Below, piece by piece: positions 1 to 8,971 of a stretch of 64,000 bases of DNA. Both the position numbers and the translations under genes were made by a program. The stretch spans positions 1-64,000 of the forward strand of contig SEMN01000525.1 in assembly GCA_005408345.1 (NCBI GenBank), written 5' to 3'. The DNA is from Macquaria australasica. Its lineage: Eukaryota > Chordata > Actinopteri > Centrarchiformes > Percichthyidae. How positions within the stretch are numbered: the first letter of the stretch is position 1; each line of letters opens with the position of its first letter. The notes beneath the pieces are model-generated. The model worked only from the letters and a program-made list of their open reading frames with translations, was not told the DNA's origin and ran no database searches.

Positions 1-83
1 TTTTGTCCGAACAAATCAAGCAATAAAATCCACCGTTCTGAAAACGATTGTTTGCATCTCTTTAATCACCAACGAGAAGCACA

Positions 84-170
84 TCCTTCGAGCCGGAGTT
101 GAACCAGCGACCTAAGGATAACTATTAGCACCTCTACAGTCCTCCGCTCTACCAACTGAGCTATCGAAGG
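84..170 (-). tRNA. tRNA-Tyr(GTA), array copy 1
   Basis: Read on the minus strand, it folds as a 73-nt tRNA interrupted after position 37 by a 14-nt intron (AGGTGCTAATAGTT). The acceptor stem is CCTTCGA/TCGAAGG with discriminator A. The A box (TAGCTCAGTTGG) and B box (GGTTCAACTCC) match Pol III consensus. The anticodon GTA sits in CTGTAG, just before the intron, as in eukaryotic tRNA-Tyr. The first T4 run downstream is 40 nt away. Confidence 0.93.
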
Positions 171-436
171 GAACATGCAGTCTATGATCACAACCAGTTA
201 CAGTGACTTGAACATGACAGATGTTGAACGTTATAACTATGTGCTTAAAATGATTTCACAACAACTACACACGAAGATGACGACCTCTCTTCGGCTACAT
301 TTTATACACACCAACATTGATGTCGGACACTTACTGGTTGTAGACATGCTTTGTTTTGTCCGAACAAATCAAGCAATAAAATCCACCGTTCTGAAAACGA
401 TTGTTTGCGTCTCTTTAATCACCAACGAGAAGCACA

Positions 437-523
437 TCCTTCGAACCGGAGTTGAACCAGCGACCTAAGGATAACTATTATTACCTCTACAGTCCTCCGC
501 TCTACCAACTGAGCTATCGAAGG
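437..523 (-). tRNA. tRNA-Tyr(GTA), array copy 2
   Basis: Full-length, 87 bp with a 14-nt intron (AGGTAATAATAGTT). It differs from copy 1 by a change at the base of the T stem that leaves a G-U pair. Acceptor stem, A box, B box and anticodon are intact. Confidence 0.9.
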
Positions 524-809
524 GAACATGCAGCTTTTGATCACAACCAGTTACAGCGACTTGAACATGACAGATGTTGAACGTTATAACTGTGCTTAAA
601 ATGATTTCACAACAACTACACATGAAGATGATGACCTCTCTTCAGCTACATTTTATACACACCAACATTGATGTCGGACACTTACTGGTTGTAGACGGGC
701 TTTGTTTTGTCCGAACAAATCAAGCAATAAAATCCGAACAAATCAAGCAATAAAATCCACCGTTCTGAAAACGATTGTTTGCGTCTCTTTAATCACCAAC
801 GAGATCACA

Positions 810-896
810 TCCTTTGAGCCGGAGTTGAACCAGCGACCTAAGGATAACGATTAAAACCTCTACAGTCCTCCGCTCTACCAACTGAGCTATCGAAGG
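810..896 (-). tRNA. tRNA-Tyr(GTA), array copy 3, possibly impaired
   Basis: 87 bp. The 3' acceptor strand is TCAAAGG, giving one C-A mismatch with CCTTCGA. The intron reads AGGTTTTAATCGTT and so contains a T4 run, a potential internal Pol III terminator. A and B boxes and anticodon are intact. It may be a weak gene or a pseudogene. Confidence 0.75.
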
Positions 897-1160
897 GAAC
901 ATGCAGCTTTTGATCACAACCAGTTACAGCGACTTGAACATGACAGATGTTGAACGTTATAACTGTGCTTAAAATGATTTCACAACAACTACACACGAAG
1001 ATGATGACCTCTCTTCGGCTACATTTTATACACACCAACATTGATGTCGGACACTTACTGGTTGTAGACGGGCTTTGTTTTGTCCGAACAAATCAAGCAA
1101 TAAAATCCACCGTTCTTAAAACGATTGTTTGCGTCTCTTTAATCACCAACGAGAAGCACA

Positions 1161-1247
1161 TCCTTCGAGCCGGAGTTGAACCAGCGACCTAAGGATAACT
1201 ATTATTAGCTCTACAGTCCTCCGCTCTACCAACTGAGCTATCGAAGG
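1161..1247 (-). tRNA. tRNA-Tyr(GTA), array copy 4
   Basis: Full-length, intact acceptor stem, A and B boxes and GTA anticodon. The intron is AGCTAATAATAGTT. Confidence 0.9.
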
Positions 1248-1513
1248 GAATATGCAGTCTATGATCACAACCAGTTACAGCGACTTGAACATGACAGATG
1301 TTGAACGTTATAACTATGTGCTTAAAATGATTTCACAACAACTACACACGAAGATGACGACCTCTCTTCGGCTACATTTTATAAACACCAACATTGATGT
1401 CGGACACTTACTGGTTGTAGACGGGCTTTGTTTTGTCCGAACAAATCAAGCAATAAAATCCACCGTTCTGAAAACGATTGTTTGCGTCTCTTTAATCACC
1501 AACGAGAAGCACA

Positions 1514-1600
1514 TCCTTCGAGCCGGAGTTGAACCAGCGACCTAAGGATAACAATTAGCACCTCTACAGTCCTCCGCTCTACCAACTGAGCTATCGAAGG
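1514..1600 (-). tRNA. tRNA-Tyr(GTA), array copy 5
   Basis: Full-length and intact. The intron is AGGTGCTAATTGTT, one base different from copy 1. Confidence 0.9.
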
Positions 1601-1866
1601 GAACATGCAGCTTTTGATCACAACCAGTTACAGCGACTTGAACATGACAGATGTTGAACGTTATAACTATGTGCTTAAAATGATTTCACAACAACTACAC
1701 ACGAAGATGACGACCTCTCTTCGGCTACATTTTATACACACCAACATTGATGTCGGACAGTTACTGGTTGTAGACGGGCTTTGTTTTGTCCGAACAAATC
1801 AAGCAATAAAATCCACCGTTCTGAAAACGATTGTTTGCGTCTCTTTAATCACCAACGAAAAGCACA

Positions 1867-1931
1867 TCATTCGAGCCAGGGTTGAACCAGCGATATAAGG
1901 ATAACTATTATCACCGCTACAGTCCTCCGCT
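1867..1931 (-). pseudogene. Truncated tRNA-Tyr, array copy 6
   Basis: Keeps the anticodon region, a 14-nt intron, the T arm and the 3' acceptor strand, but 20 bp covering the 5' acceptor strand and D arm (A box) are deleted. The variable region reads ATATC instead of AGGTC and the B box ends CT instead of CC. It also has an acceptor-strand change (TCGAATG). It cannot form a tRNA. Confidence 0.9.
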
Positions 1932-2195
1932 GGGAACAGGCAACCTTTGATCACAACCAGTTACAGCGACTTGAACATGACAGATGTTGAACGTTATAAC
2001 TATGTGCTTAAAATGATTTCACAACAACTACACACGAAGATGACGACCTCTCTTCAGCTACATATACATACCAACATTGATGTCGGACACTTACTGGTTG
2101 TAGACGGCTTTGTTTTGTCCGAACAAATCAAGCAATAAAATCCACCGTTCTGAAAACGATTGTTTGTGTCTCTTTAATCACCAACGAAAAGAACA

Positions 2196-2282
2196 TCCTT
2201 CGAGCCGGAGTTGAACCAGCGACCTAAGGATAACTATTATTACCTCTACAGTCCTCCGCTCTACCAACTGAGCTATCGAAGG
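2196..2282 (-). tRNA. tRNA-Tyr(GTA), array copy 7
   Basis: Full-length and intact, intron AGGTAATAATAGTT. The downstream flank contains TTTT only 6 nt after the 3' end, a proximal Pol III terminator missing from copies 1-5. Confidence 0.92.
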
Positions 2283-2546
2283 GAACATGCAGATTTTGAT
2301 CACAACCAGTTACAGCGACTTGAACATGACAGATGTTGAACGTTATAACTGTGCTTAAAATGATTTCACAACAACTACACACGAAGATGACGACCTCTCT
2401 TCGGCTACATTTTATACACACCAACATTGATGTCGGACAGTTACTGGTTGTAGACGGGCTTTGTTTTGTCCGAACAAATCAAGCAATAAAATCCACCGTT
2501 CTGAAAACGATTGTTTGCGTCTCTTTAATCATCAACGAAAAGCACA

Positions 2547-2611
2547 TCCTTCGAGCCAGGGTTGAACCAGCGATATAAGGATAACTATTATCACCGCTAC
2601 AGTCCTCCGCT
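2547..2611 (-). pseudogene. Truncated tRNA-Tyr, array copy 8
   Basis: Same 20-bp D-arm/5' acceptor deletion and same variable-region and B-box changes as copy 6, so it was copied from a common truncated ancestor. Confidence 0.9.
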
Positions 2612-2879
2612 GGGAACAGGCAACCTTTGATCACAACCAGTTACAGCGACTTGAACATGACAGATGTTGAACGTTATAACTATGTGCTTAAAATGATTTC
2701 ACAACAACTACACGCGAAGATGACGACCTCTCTTCGGCTACATTTTATACACACCAACATTGATGTCGGACACTTACTGGTTGTAGACGGGCTTTGTTTT
2801 GTCCGAACAAATCAAGCAATAAAATCCACCGTTCTGAAAACGATTGTTTGCGTCTCTTTAATCAACAACGAGAAGCACA

Positions 2880-2966
2880 TCCTTCGAGCCGGAGTTGAAC
2901 CAGCGACCTAAGGATAACTATTAGTACCTCTACAGTCCTCAGCTCTACCAACTGAGCTATCGAAGG
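2880..2966 (-). tRNA. tRNA-Tyr(GTA), array copy 9
   Basis: Full-length. There is one change at position 26 (G to T) between D and anticodon stems, which need not disturb folding. The intron is AGGTACTAATAGTT. Confidence 0.88.
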
Positions 2967-3230
2967 GAACATGCAGCTTTTGATCACAACCAGTTACAGC
3001 GAATTGAACATGACAGATGTTGAACGTTATAACTGTGCTTAAAATGATTTCACAACAACTACACACGAAGATGACGACCTCTCTTCGGCTACATTTTATA
3101 CACACCAACATTGATGTCGGACACTTACTGGTTGTAGACGGGCTTTGTTTTGTCCGAACAAATCAAGCAATAAAATCCACCGTTCTGAAAACGATTGTTT
3201 GCGTCTCTTTAATCAACAACGAGAAGAACA

Positions 3231-3317
3231 TCCTTCGAGCCGGAGTTGAACCAGCGACCTAAGGATAACTATTATTACCTCTACAGTCCTCCGCTCTACC
3301 AACTGAGCTATCGAAGG
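3231..3317 (-). tRNA. tRNA-Tyr(GTA), array copy 10
   Basis: Full-length and intact with intron AGGTAATAATAGTT; no proximal T4 run. Confidence 0.9.
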
Positions 3318-3581
3318 GAACATGCAGCTTTTGATCACAACCAGTTACAGCGACTTGAACATGACAGATGTTGAACGTTATAACTGTGCTTAAAATGATT
3401 TCACAACAACTACACACGAAGATGACGACCTCTCTTCGGCTACATTTTATACACACCAACATTGATGTCGGACAGTTACTGGTTGTAGACGGGCTTTGTT
3501 TTGTCCGAACAAATCAAGCAATAAAATCCACCGTTCTGAAAACGATTGTTTGCGTCTCTTTAATCACCAACGAAAAGCACA

Positions 3582-3646
3582 TCCTTCGAGCCAGGGTTGA
3601 ACCAGCGATATAAGGATAACTATTATCACCGCTACAGTCCTCCGCT
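3582..3646 (-). pseudogene. Truncated tRNA-Tyr, array copy 11
   Basis: Same 20-bp deletion class as copy 6. It starts the regular 680-bp truncated/full dimer pattern. Confidence 0.9.
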
Positions 3647-3910
3647 GGGAACAGGCAACCTTTGATCACAACCAGTTACAGCGACTTGAACATGACAGAT
3701 GTTGAACGTTATAACTATGTGCTTAAAATGATTTCACAACAACTACACACGAAGATGACGACCTCTCTTCAGCTACATATACATACCAACATTGATGTCG
3801 GACACTTACTGGTTGTAGACGGCTTTGTTTTGTCCGAACAAATCAAGCAATAAAATCCACCGTTCTGAAAACGATTGTTTGTGTCTCTTTAATCACCAAC
3901 GAAAAGAACA

Positions 3911-3997
3911 TCCTTCGAGCCGGAGTTGAACCAGCGACCTAAGGATAACTATTATTACCTCTACAGTCCTCCGCTCTACCAACTGAGCTATCGAAGG
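3911..3997 (-). tRNA. tRNA-Tyr(GTA), array copy 12
   Basis: Full-length and intact, intron AGGTAATAATAGTT, proximal TTTT about 6 nt downstream. Confidence 0.92.
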
Positions 3998-4261
3998 GAA
4001 CATGCAGCTTTTGATCACAACCAGTTACAGCGACTTGAACATGACAGATGTTGAACGTTATAACTGTGCTTAAAATGATTTCACAACAACTACACATGAA
4101 GATGATGACCTCTCTTCAGCTACATTTTATACACACCAACATTGATGTCGGACACTTACTGGTTGTAGACGGGCTTTGTTTTGTCCGAACAAATCAAGCA
4201 ATAAAATCCACCGTTCTGAAAACGATTGTTTGCGTCTCTTTAATCACCAACGAAAAGCACA

Positions 4262-4326
4262 TCCTTCGAGCCAGGGTTGAACCAGCGATATAAGGATAAC
4301 TATTATCACCGCTACAGTCCTCCGCT
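4262..4326 (-). pseudogene. Truncated tRNA-Tyr, array copy 13
   Basis: Same deletion class, exactly 680 bp after copy 11. Confidence 0.9.
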
Positions 4327-4590
4327 GGGAACAGGCAACCTTTGATCACAACCAGTTACAGCGACTTGAACATGACAGATGTTGAACGTTATAACTATGT
4401 GCTTAAAATGATTTCACAACAACTACACACGAAGATGACGACCTCTCTTCAGCTACATATACATACCAACATTGATGTCGGACACTTACTGGTTGTAGAC
4501 GGCTTTGTTTTGTCCGAACAAATCAAGCAATAAAATCCACCGTTCTGAAAACGATTGTTTGTGTCTCTTTAATCACCAACGAAAAGAACA

Positions 4591-4677
4591 TCCTTCGAGC
4601 CGGAGTTGAACCAGCGACCTAAGGATAACTATTATTACCTCTACAGTCCTCCGCTCTACCAACTGAGCTATCGAAGG
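4591..4677 (-). tRNA. tRNA-Tyr(GTA), array copy 14
   Basis: Full-length and intact, exactly 680 bp after copy 12, with the proximal TTTT terminator. Confidence 0.92.
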
Positions 4678-4941
4678 GAACATGCAGCTTTTGATCACAA
4701 CCAGTTACAGCGACTTGAACATGACAGATGTTGAACGTTATAACTGTGCTTAAAATGATTTCACAACAACTACACACGAAGATGACGACCTCTCTTCGGC
4801 TACATTTTATACACACCAACATTGATGTCGGACAGTTACTGGTTGTAGACGGGCTTTGTTTTGTCCGAACAAATCAAGCAATAAAATCCACCGTTCTGAA
4901 AACGATTGTTTGCGTCTCTTTAATCACCAACGAAAAGCACA

Positions 4942-5006
4942 TCCTTCGAGCCAGGGTTGAACCAGCGATATAAGGATAACTATTATCACCGCTACAGTCC
5001 TCCGCT
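4942..5006 (-). pseudogene. Truncated tRNA-Tyr, array copy 15
   Basis: Same deletion class, 680 bp after copy 13. Confidence 0.9.
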
Positions 5007-5249
5007 GGGAACAGGCAACCTTTGATCACAACCAGTTACAGCGACTTGAACATGACAGATGTTGAACGTTATAACTATGTGCTTAAAATGATTTCACAAC
5101 AACTACACACGAAGATGACGACCTCTCTTCGGCTACATTTTATACACACCAACATTGATGTCGGACACTTACTGGTTGTAGACGGGCTTTGTTTTGTCCG
5201 AACAAATCAAGCAATAAAATCCACCGTTCTTAAAACGATTGTTTGCAAA

Positions 5250-5300
5250 GAACTTCCTTCTAGCCGGAGTTAAACTAGCAACCTAATGATAATTATTGTT
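5250..5300 (-). pseudogene. Decayed end copy of tRNA-Tyr
   Basis: The last unit joins spacer directly to a mutated tRNA 3' half (TAGCCGGAGTTAAAC on the plus strand) with several substitutions and no recognisable anticodon or 5' half. It marks the right edge of the array. Confidence 0.7.
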
Positions 5301-5489
5301 GTCTGTATATATTGTTTCATGTAAAAACACTATAATCTAGCTGAAAAAATAATTTAAAAAAAGACAGAACATGCAAACACATGACTACATGTTTAATTAA
5401 AATTCAAAATGATGTTCTTTACTTCTTTTTTAATTATAGCATCACAGTGCTATGTAATTGCAGATGATTATTTTATGGATCATTGTGGT
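5301..5489. other. AT-rich flank
   Basis: Unique-looking AT-rich DNA between the tRNA array and the next repeat. No gene seen. Confidence 0.6.
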
Positions 5490-6170
5490 GGCAGCAGAAG
5501 GAATCAGTTCCCCTGCGAAACTGTATCCATCGTAGAGCTCGCTCTGCGCGACGTGAGCCTCTCCGAGACCCCAGTCCCCTCTCAAAGACGCCCCTCCAGT
5601 GCTTCGCGGCCGCAGAGCAGAGCGCCCCAGGCTTCAGAGGTAGCTGCAACTCCATCCAGCAGCAGGAAGAGAGGCTAGTACACCGCACACACACACACAC
5701 CACTGTCCCCCGTCAAAAGTTACTCCCCACTGTTTGTCATCATGCCTCTTTGCCACTCGTCGTTATGAGCGCCATGGCATCGAACGTAATGAGCCTGAAG
5801 CTCCGTGTGGAGCCGGGACGTGTTGTTTTGTACTATACGCCGCTGTAGGCAAAGGAGGTGTTGGAAATTAAACACAAGTTTCAGGATTTTTGGCAGGATT
5901 TTCCTCCACTGAATCAGGTTTTCACCGTCTGAAGGGACGTGTATACACATCTGCTCTTGTAGCTTAGCCAATACAAACGCACCATCTCTCTGAAATAACC
6001 TGTGATTGGCTAAAGTCTCCCGTCACGGGATAGATTTTCTGAAACCTGAAAACAGAGGCAAGGGGGGGCTGAAGTAGAGGTCTGCTCTCAGACCACTTGA
6101 ATTACAATATGCTGCACGGTTAATATGGCATTTTTGCCCAGTGACGCCCAAGAAATACTGCCTACCCCAA
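5490..6170 (-). mobile_element. MITE-like element, copy A
   Basis: The reverse complement of most of this block recurs at 34166-34975. In the element's own orientation it begins near GGGGTAGGCAGTAT and runs through GTCACTGGGCAAAAATGCC. The end near 5490 is truncated relative to the other copy. The family is non-coding; open frames of up to 121 codons here are not conserved in the other copy. Confidence 0.7.
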
Positions 6171-7214
6171 GTACTTGTCTGTCAGAACAAGGGTTATCAT
6201 GAATGAATAAATCAATTATTGAATTAACTTAAATAAAATTATATTTAAGTATATATATACATACAGTCTTGAATCAGACCTTCAGGGTTTTATATCTTGG
6301 GCCCAGGGCAGAAAAAGGAATCACTCTGTTTGGCCGGAGTTTTAGGGTTAATTGAATGTTGAGGAGCAGGGTTTTCCACTTAGATTTTAAATTTGTGAAG
6401 AAACAAAAAGCATGAAAATATTTGAATAAATATGAGGCACAGCTCAAAGGACGGAAAGACTGAAAGAGTGCAGTGGAAACACTACAAGAAAGTTGAGAAA
6501 CATTCTTTTGAGTTTTGAGAATTTCACGTTTTATTAAAGTTTGTATAAAATTCCCCTCCAACATGGCTTCGTCTCACTGGAAATGCTATTAAATCATCTA
6601 GAATAACTAAAATAGTAACATTACAAAGCAACTGCTGGATTTCATTTAACACTACAGAAAATATCACACATAACACTGTAACAGAGTGGCATTTCTGTGA
6701 GTGATTTTCTTTTACAAACTTTATAACATTTACAAACAACAAACCCCATGCTGTTTGGTAACGATGATTTTGACAATTGACAATAAAGCGTTAAGAGAAA
6801 TATCTTAATCACACTACAGTTTGACAGTTGCATCTTACCGACCCCACCTCAGCTTCATGCAGACTATCATGCCATTCCCCATATTTTGGACTTCGTAGTT
6901 CCAGTAACCAACAACAGCAGTGGTTAGTGGTGAACCCAGATTCAGGATTCAAAGCTTGTCTGATGTCACACTGCCTTTATATTTCTCTAAAGGCTGTGCT
7001 TCTAACCTTAAAAGCAACTTATGTTTAAGTTACAGTTTACTTTAATAAAAACACAACAGGCAGTAATGACATTACCCTAGGAAATGGTTTTGAGATCTTT
7101 CCTGAAATTCGGGCGGATGTGCAGGAAGTTGCCATCCAAAGTCAGGAGCAGTATACAGTAGAACAGTTTGACCTCCCGCTTGCTGCAATATGGAGAGTTT
7201 AAACTGATGGGCTT
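6171..7214. other. Possible 3' UTR or spacer downstream of hepacam
   Basis: No coding exon seen. A minus-strand AATAAA lies at 6530-6535 and could end the hepacam transcript, but no other evidence fixes the 3' end. Confidence 0.35.
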
Positions 7215-7364
7215 TCAGGTATACCTGTGGGAGGAGTGGGCAGGGGACCCAGTAGACTGGGTAAGAGAAGCAGTGTAGTTGGGGGAACTGGTGTAGCACG
7301 GTGGGTTGTCAAGTTCAGAAGGAGATCCAATACTGTTGCTGGATGAGTCATCCATGGAGGGATC
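7215..7364 (-). CDS. Candidate last coding exon of hepacam
   Basis: On the minus strand a good acceptor (GTTTTGCAG) is followed by 49 codons and a stop. The product starts DPSMDDSSSN and is rich in Ser, Pro and Thr (PPCYTSSPNY, TGSPAHSSH). HEPACAM proteins end in such a Pro/Ser-rich cytoplasmic tail, and its place downstream of the transmembrane exon fits. The phase is against a direct join: the exon at 8972-9045 ends in phase 1, whereas this frame needs phase 0. An intervening exon is missing or one boundary is wrong. All three frames stay open for much of the block, so open-frame length alone is weak evidence. Confidence 0.4.
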   Translation of the reverse strand, partial: DPSMDDSSSNSIGSPSELDNPPCYTSSPNYTASLTQSTGSPAHSSHRYT

Positions 7365-8971
7365 CTGCAAAACAGGACAACTTCAGCCCAAATCCATTAT
7401 CTGCTAACAATTTACCAGTAAAACAAAGTTGATTTAGTAAAATAGTATTTATATTGTGGAAAAGGCTCCTAGATTCCCTGATATAAACACTCACTGGCCT
7501 CTGTCAGTCTTAATAATCGCCTATCAGGGACTGCCAGTTAGGTTGAAGCATTTCCACGACTCTTAGTTTACTGAGCTAACTCTGTGAGGTCATTAACTAG
7601 CAGGTGTTCAATGAGCAGAGGAGTTGGACTGAAGAGACAGATCATACAGAGTTTTAAGAAGCTGCTTGTTGCTGTTTGTGTGCACTTTTTCTTATCTGTG
7701 TTGAAAGCTAACAATGTTTAGGATATATGTTCTTTATCATTTAGCATAGTAGTTTTATGTAAGAACATGGTGATTTGATTATTCCTTGTAGTGCTTCATA
7801 TTTTATTGCTGCTAATAAGAGTAAATGATAAAGATGATGTATATTGGAAAGTAGTACTGTATGTTTAGGTTGTTAATTTGCTACAGATAATGTTAATCTA
7901 GCAATTGTGTAGCTGTGGAGTTTTCCTCATTATTATGGGTTTATTAACCTGAAAAACGGCTCTGTTAGCACTACTTTCAGCCCAGGGTAATGTCTGCAAG
8001 GTACTTCTTTCAGGCTGCATACAGTCCCAACAAGCTCCAGCAATAGTTTAGGGCAGCCTGTATGTAGCCTGAGAGGCGAAACCTAGGGCAAAGAAGGCCA
8101 AGAGGGCACTCCCTGCTGCTTAAGCTAATTTCTCTGATTTCTCTACTCAAATCTTCTCACACTTGGACTGTGGTGGTAAGACAGCAAGAGAACAATGATC
8201 AGAGAGACTTAAGAAAGATCCACCTGAACAATAAAAGTGAGGGGGACATGTCCCCACCATCCCCAGTGGAAATTACGCCCTTGGATATATGTGTCGTTTT
8301 GAACTTGTACTTTTCCTTTAACTATTATAACACATTTCCTGTTACCACCAGTAACCACTGGTGTCGCTAGTTCAACCAGGACTGAGGATCATAACTATAG
8401 TGTTGTACCTGTAACACACAAGATATTATTAATATTAATATTAGATCGCCATGCCATGAAATTAATTGAGAACCTTCCTGCTCCCAGAAGGATAACCCAC
8501 TCTGATTTTACTGATCCCATGGTCTTTACTGTATCATCACCCTCAGGACAAACTTAACATTTTTAGTTCCACTCTTGATAACCCTGTATAAATAGCAAAA
8601 TTGCCACTATGTTGTTTGTATTGTGGGCTGTAACGAACATTGGAGCCTCCAGGGGAAGCCAACGTTGCTTCAGATTTTTAGTCTTGCTACCTTTTGTGAG
8701 TCACAGAGTGTAATAAAATCATAGTGGTGATGGTGGTGAGAGCGATACCTTTTGCTGCAGGATGTAAAGTGAAGTCACTGCATGTATTCCATTACGCTCT
8801 GTCGTTTTTGGAAGCACATCGTCTGTGGCAAAGTACAAAACATTGGACTGCCATCCATACACATTGCCTAATTTCTCGATGGGGATTATTCCAGTCTCAT
8901 TTTAGATTAGCTGATCACTTTTTGTATTAACTGTCATCACAGTGGAATATGAATTCAGTACAATACTATAC
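7365..8971. other. hepacam intron, one or more exons not found
   Basis: An exon joining phase 1 to phase 0 is expected here if both flanking exons are right. A short candidate lies near 8690-8760 on the minus strand (acceptor CTGCAG, donor GTAGCA), but its product shows no recognisable similarity. No other feature is seen. Confidence 0.4.

Larger units (their letters stand above)
1..5300 (-). repeat. Tandem array of tRNA-Tyr units
   Basis: About fifteen head-to-tail units, each a minus-strand tRNA-Tyr gene or truncated copy plus a conserved spacer. Successive tRNA 3' ends lie 351-353 bp apart after full-length copies and 329-333 bp apart after truncated ones. One spacer (713-757) has a short internal duplication and gives a 373-bp step. 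From 3582 on, truncated and full copies alternate as a 680-bp dimer. The window starts inside a unit, so the copy number is a minimum. The right end decays at about 5250-5300 into unrelated AT-rich DNA. Open frames of 60-97 codons that recur in the spacers are by-products of the repeat and are not called as genes. Confidence 0.95.

Noticed and set aside
175..5273. Recurring open frames of 60-97 codons on both strands in the first 5 kb
   Set aside because: They run through tRNA genes and spacers, differ by indels between units, and end inside the tRNA T arm (GVEPAT is the translated tRNA). They are by-products of the tandem repeat.
1..5300. CRISPR-like array
   Set aside because: Units are about 350 bp and contain tRNA genes; there are no short repeats with unique spacers, and the genome is vertebrate.
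5409..5971. Overlapping 76-121 codon frames on both strands
   Set aside because: They lie in a MITE whose other copy (34166-34975) does not keep the frames.
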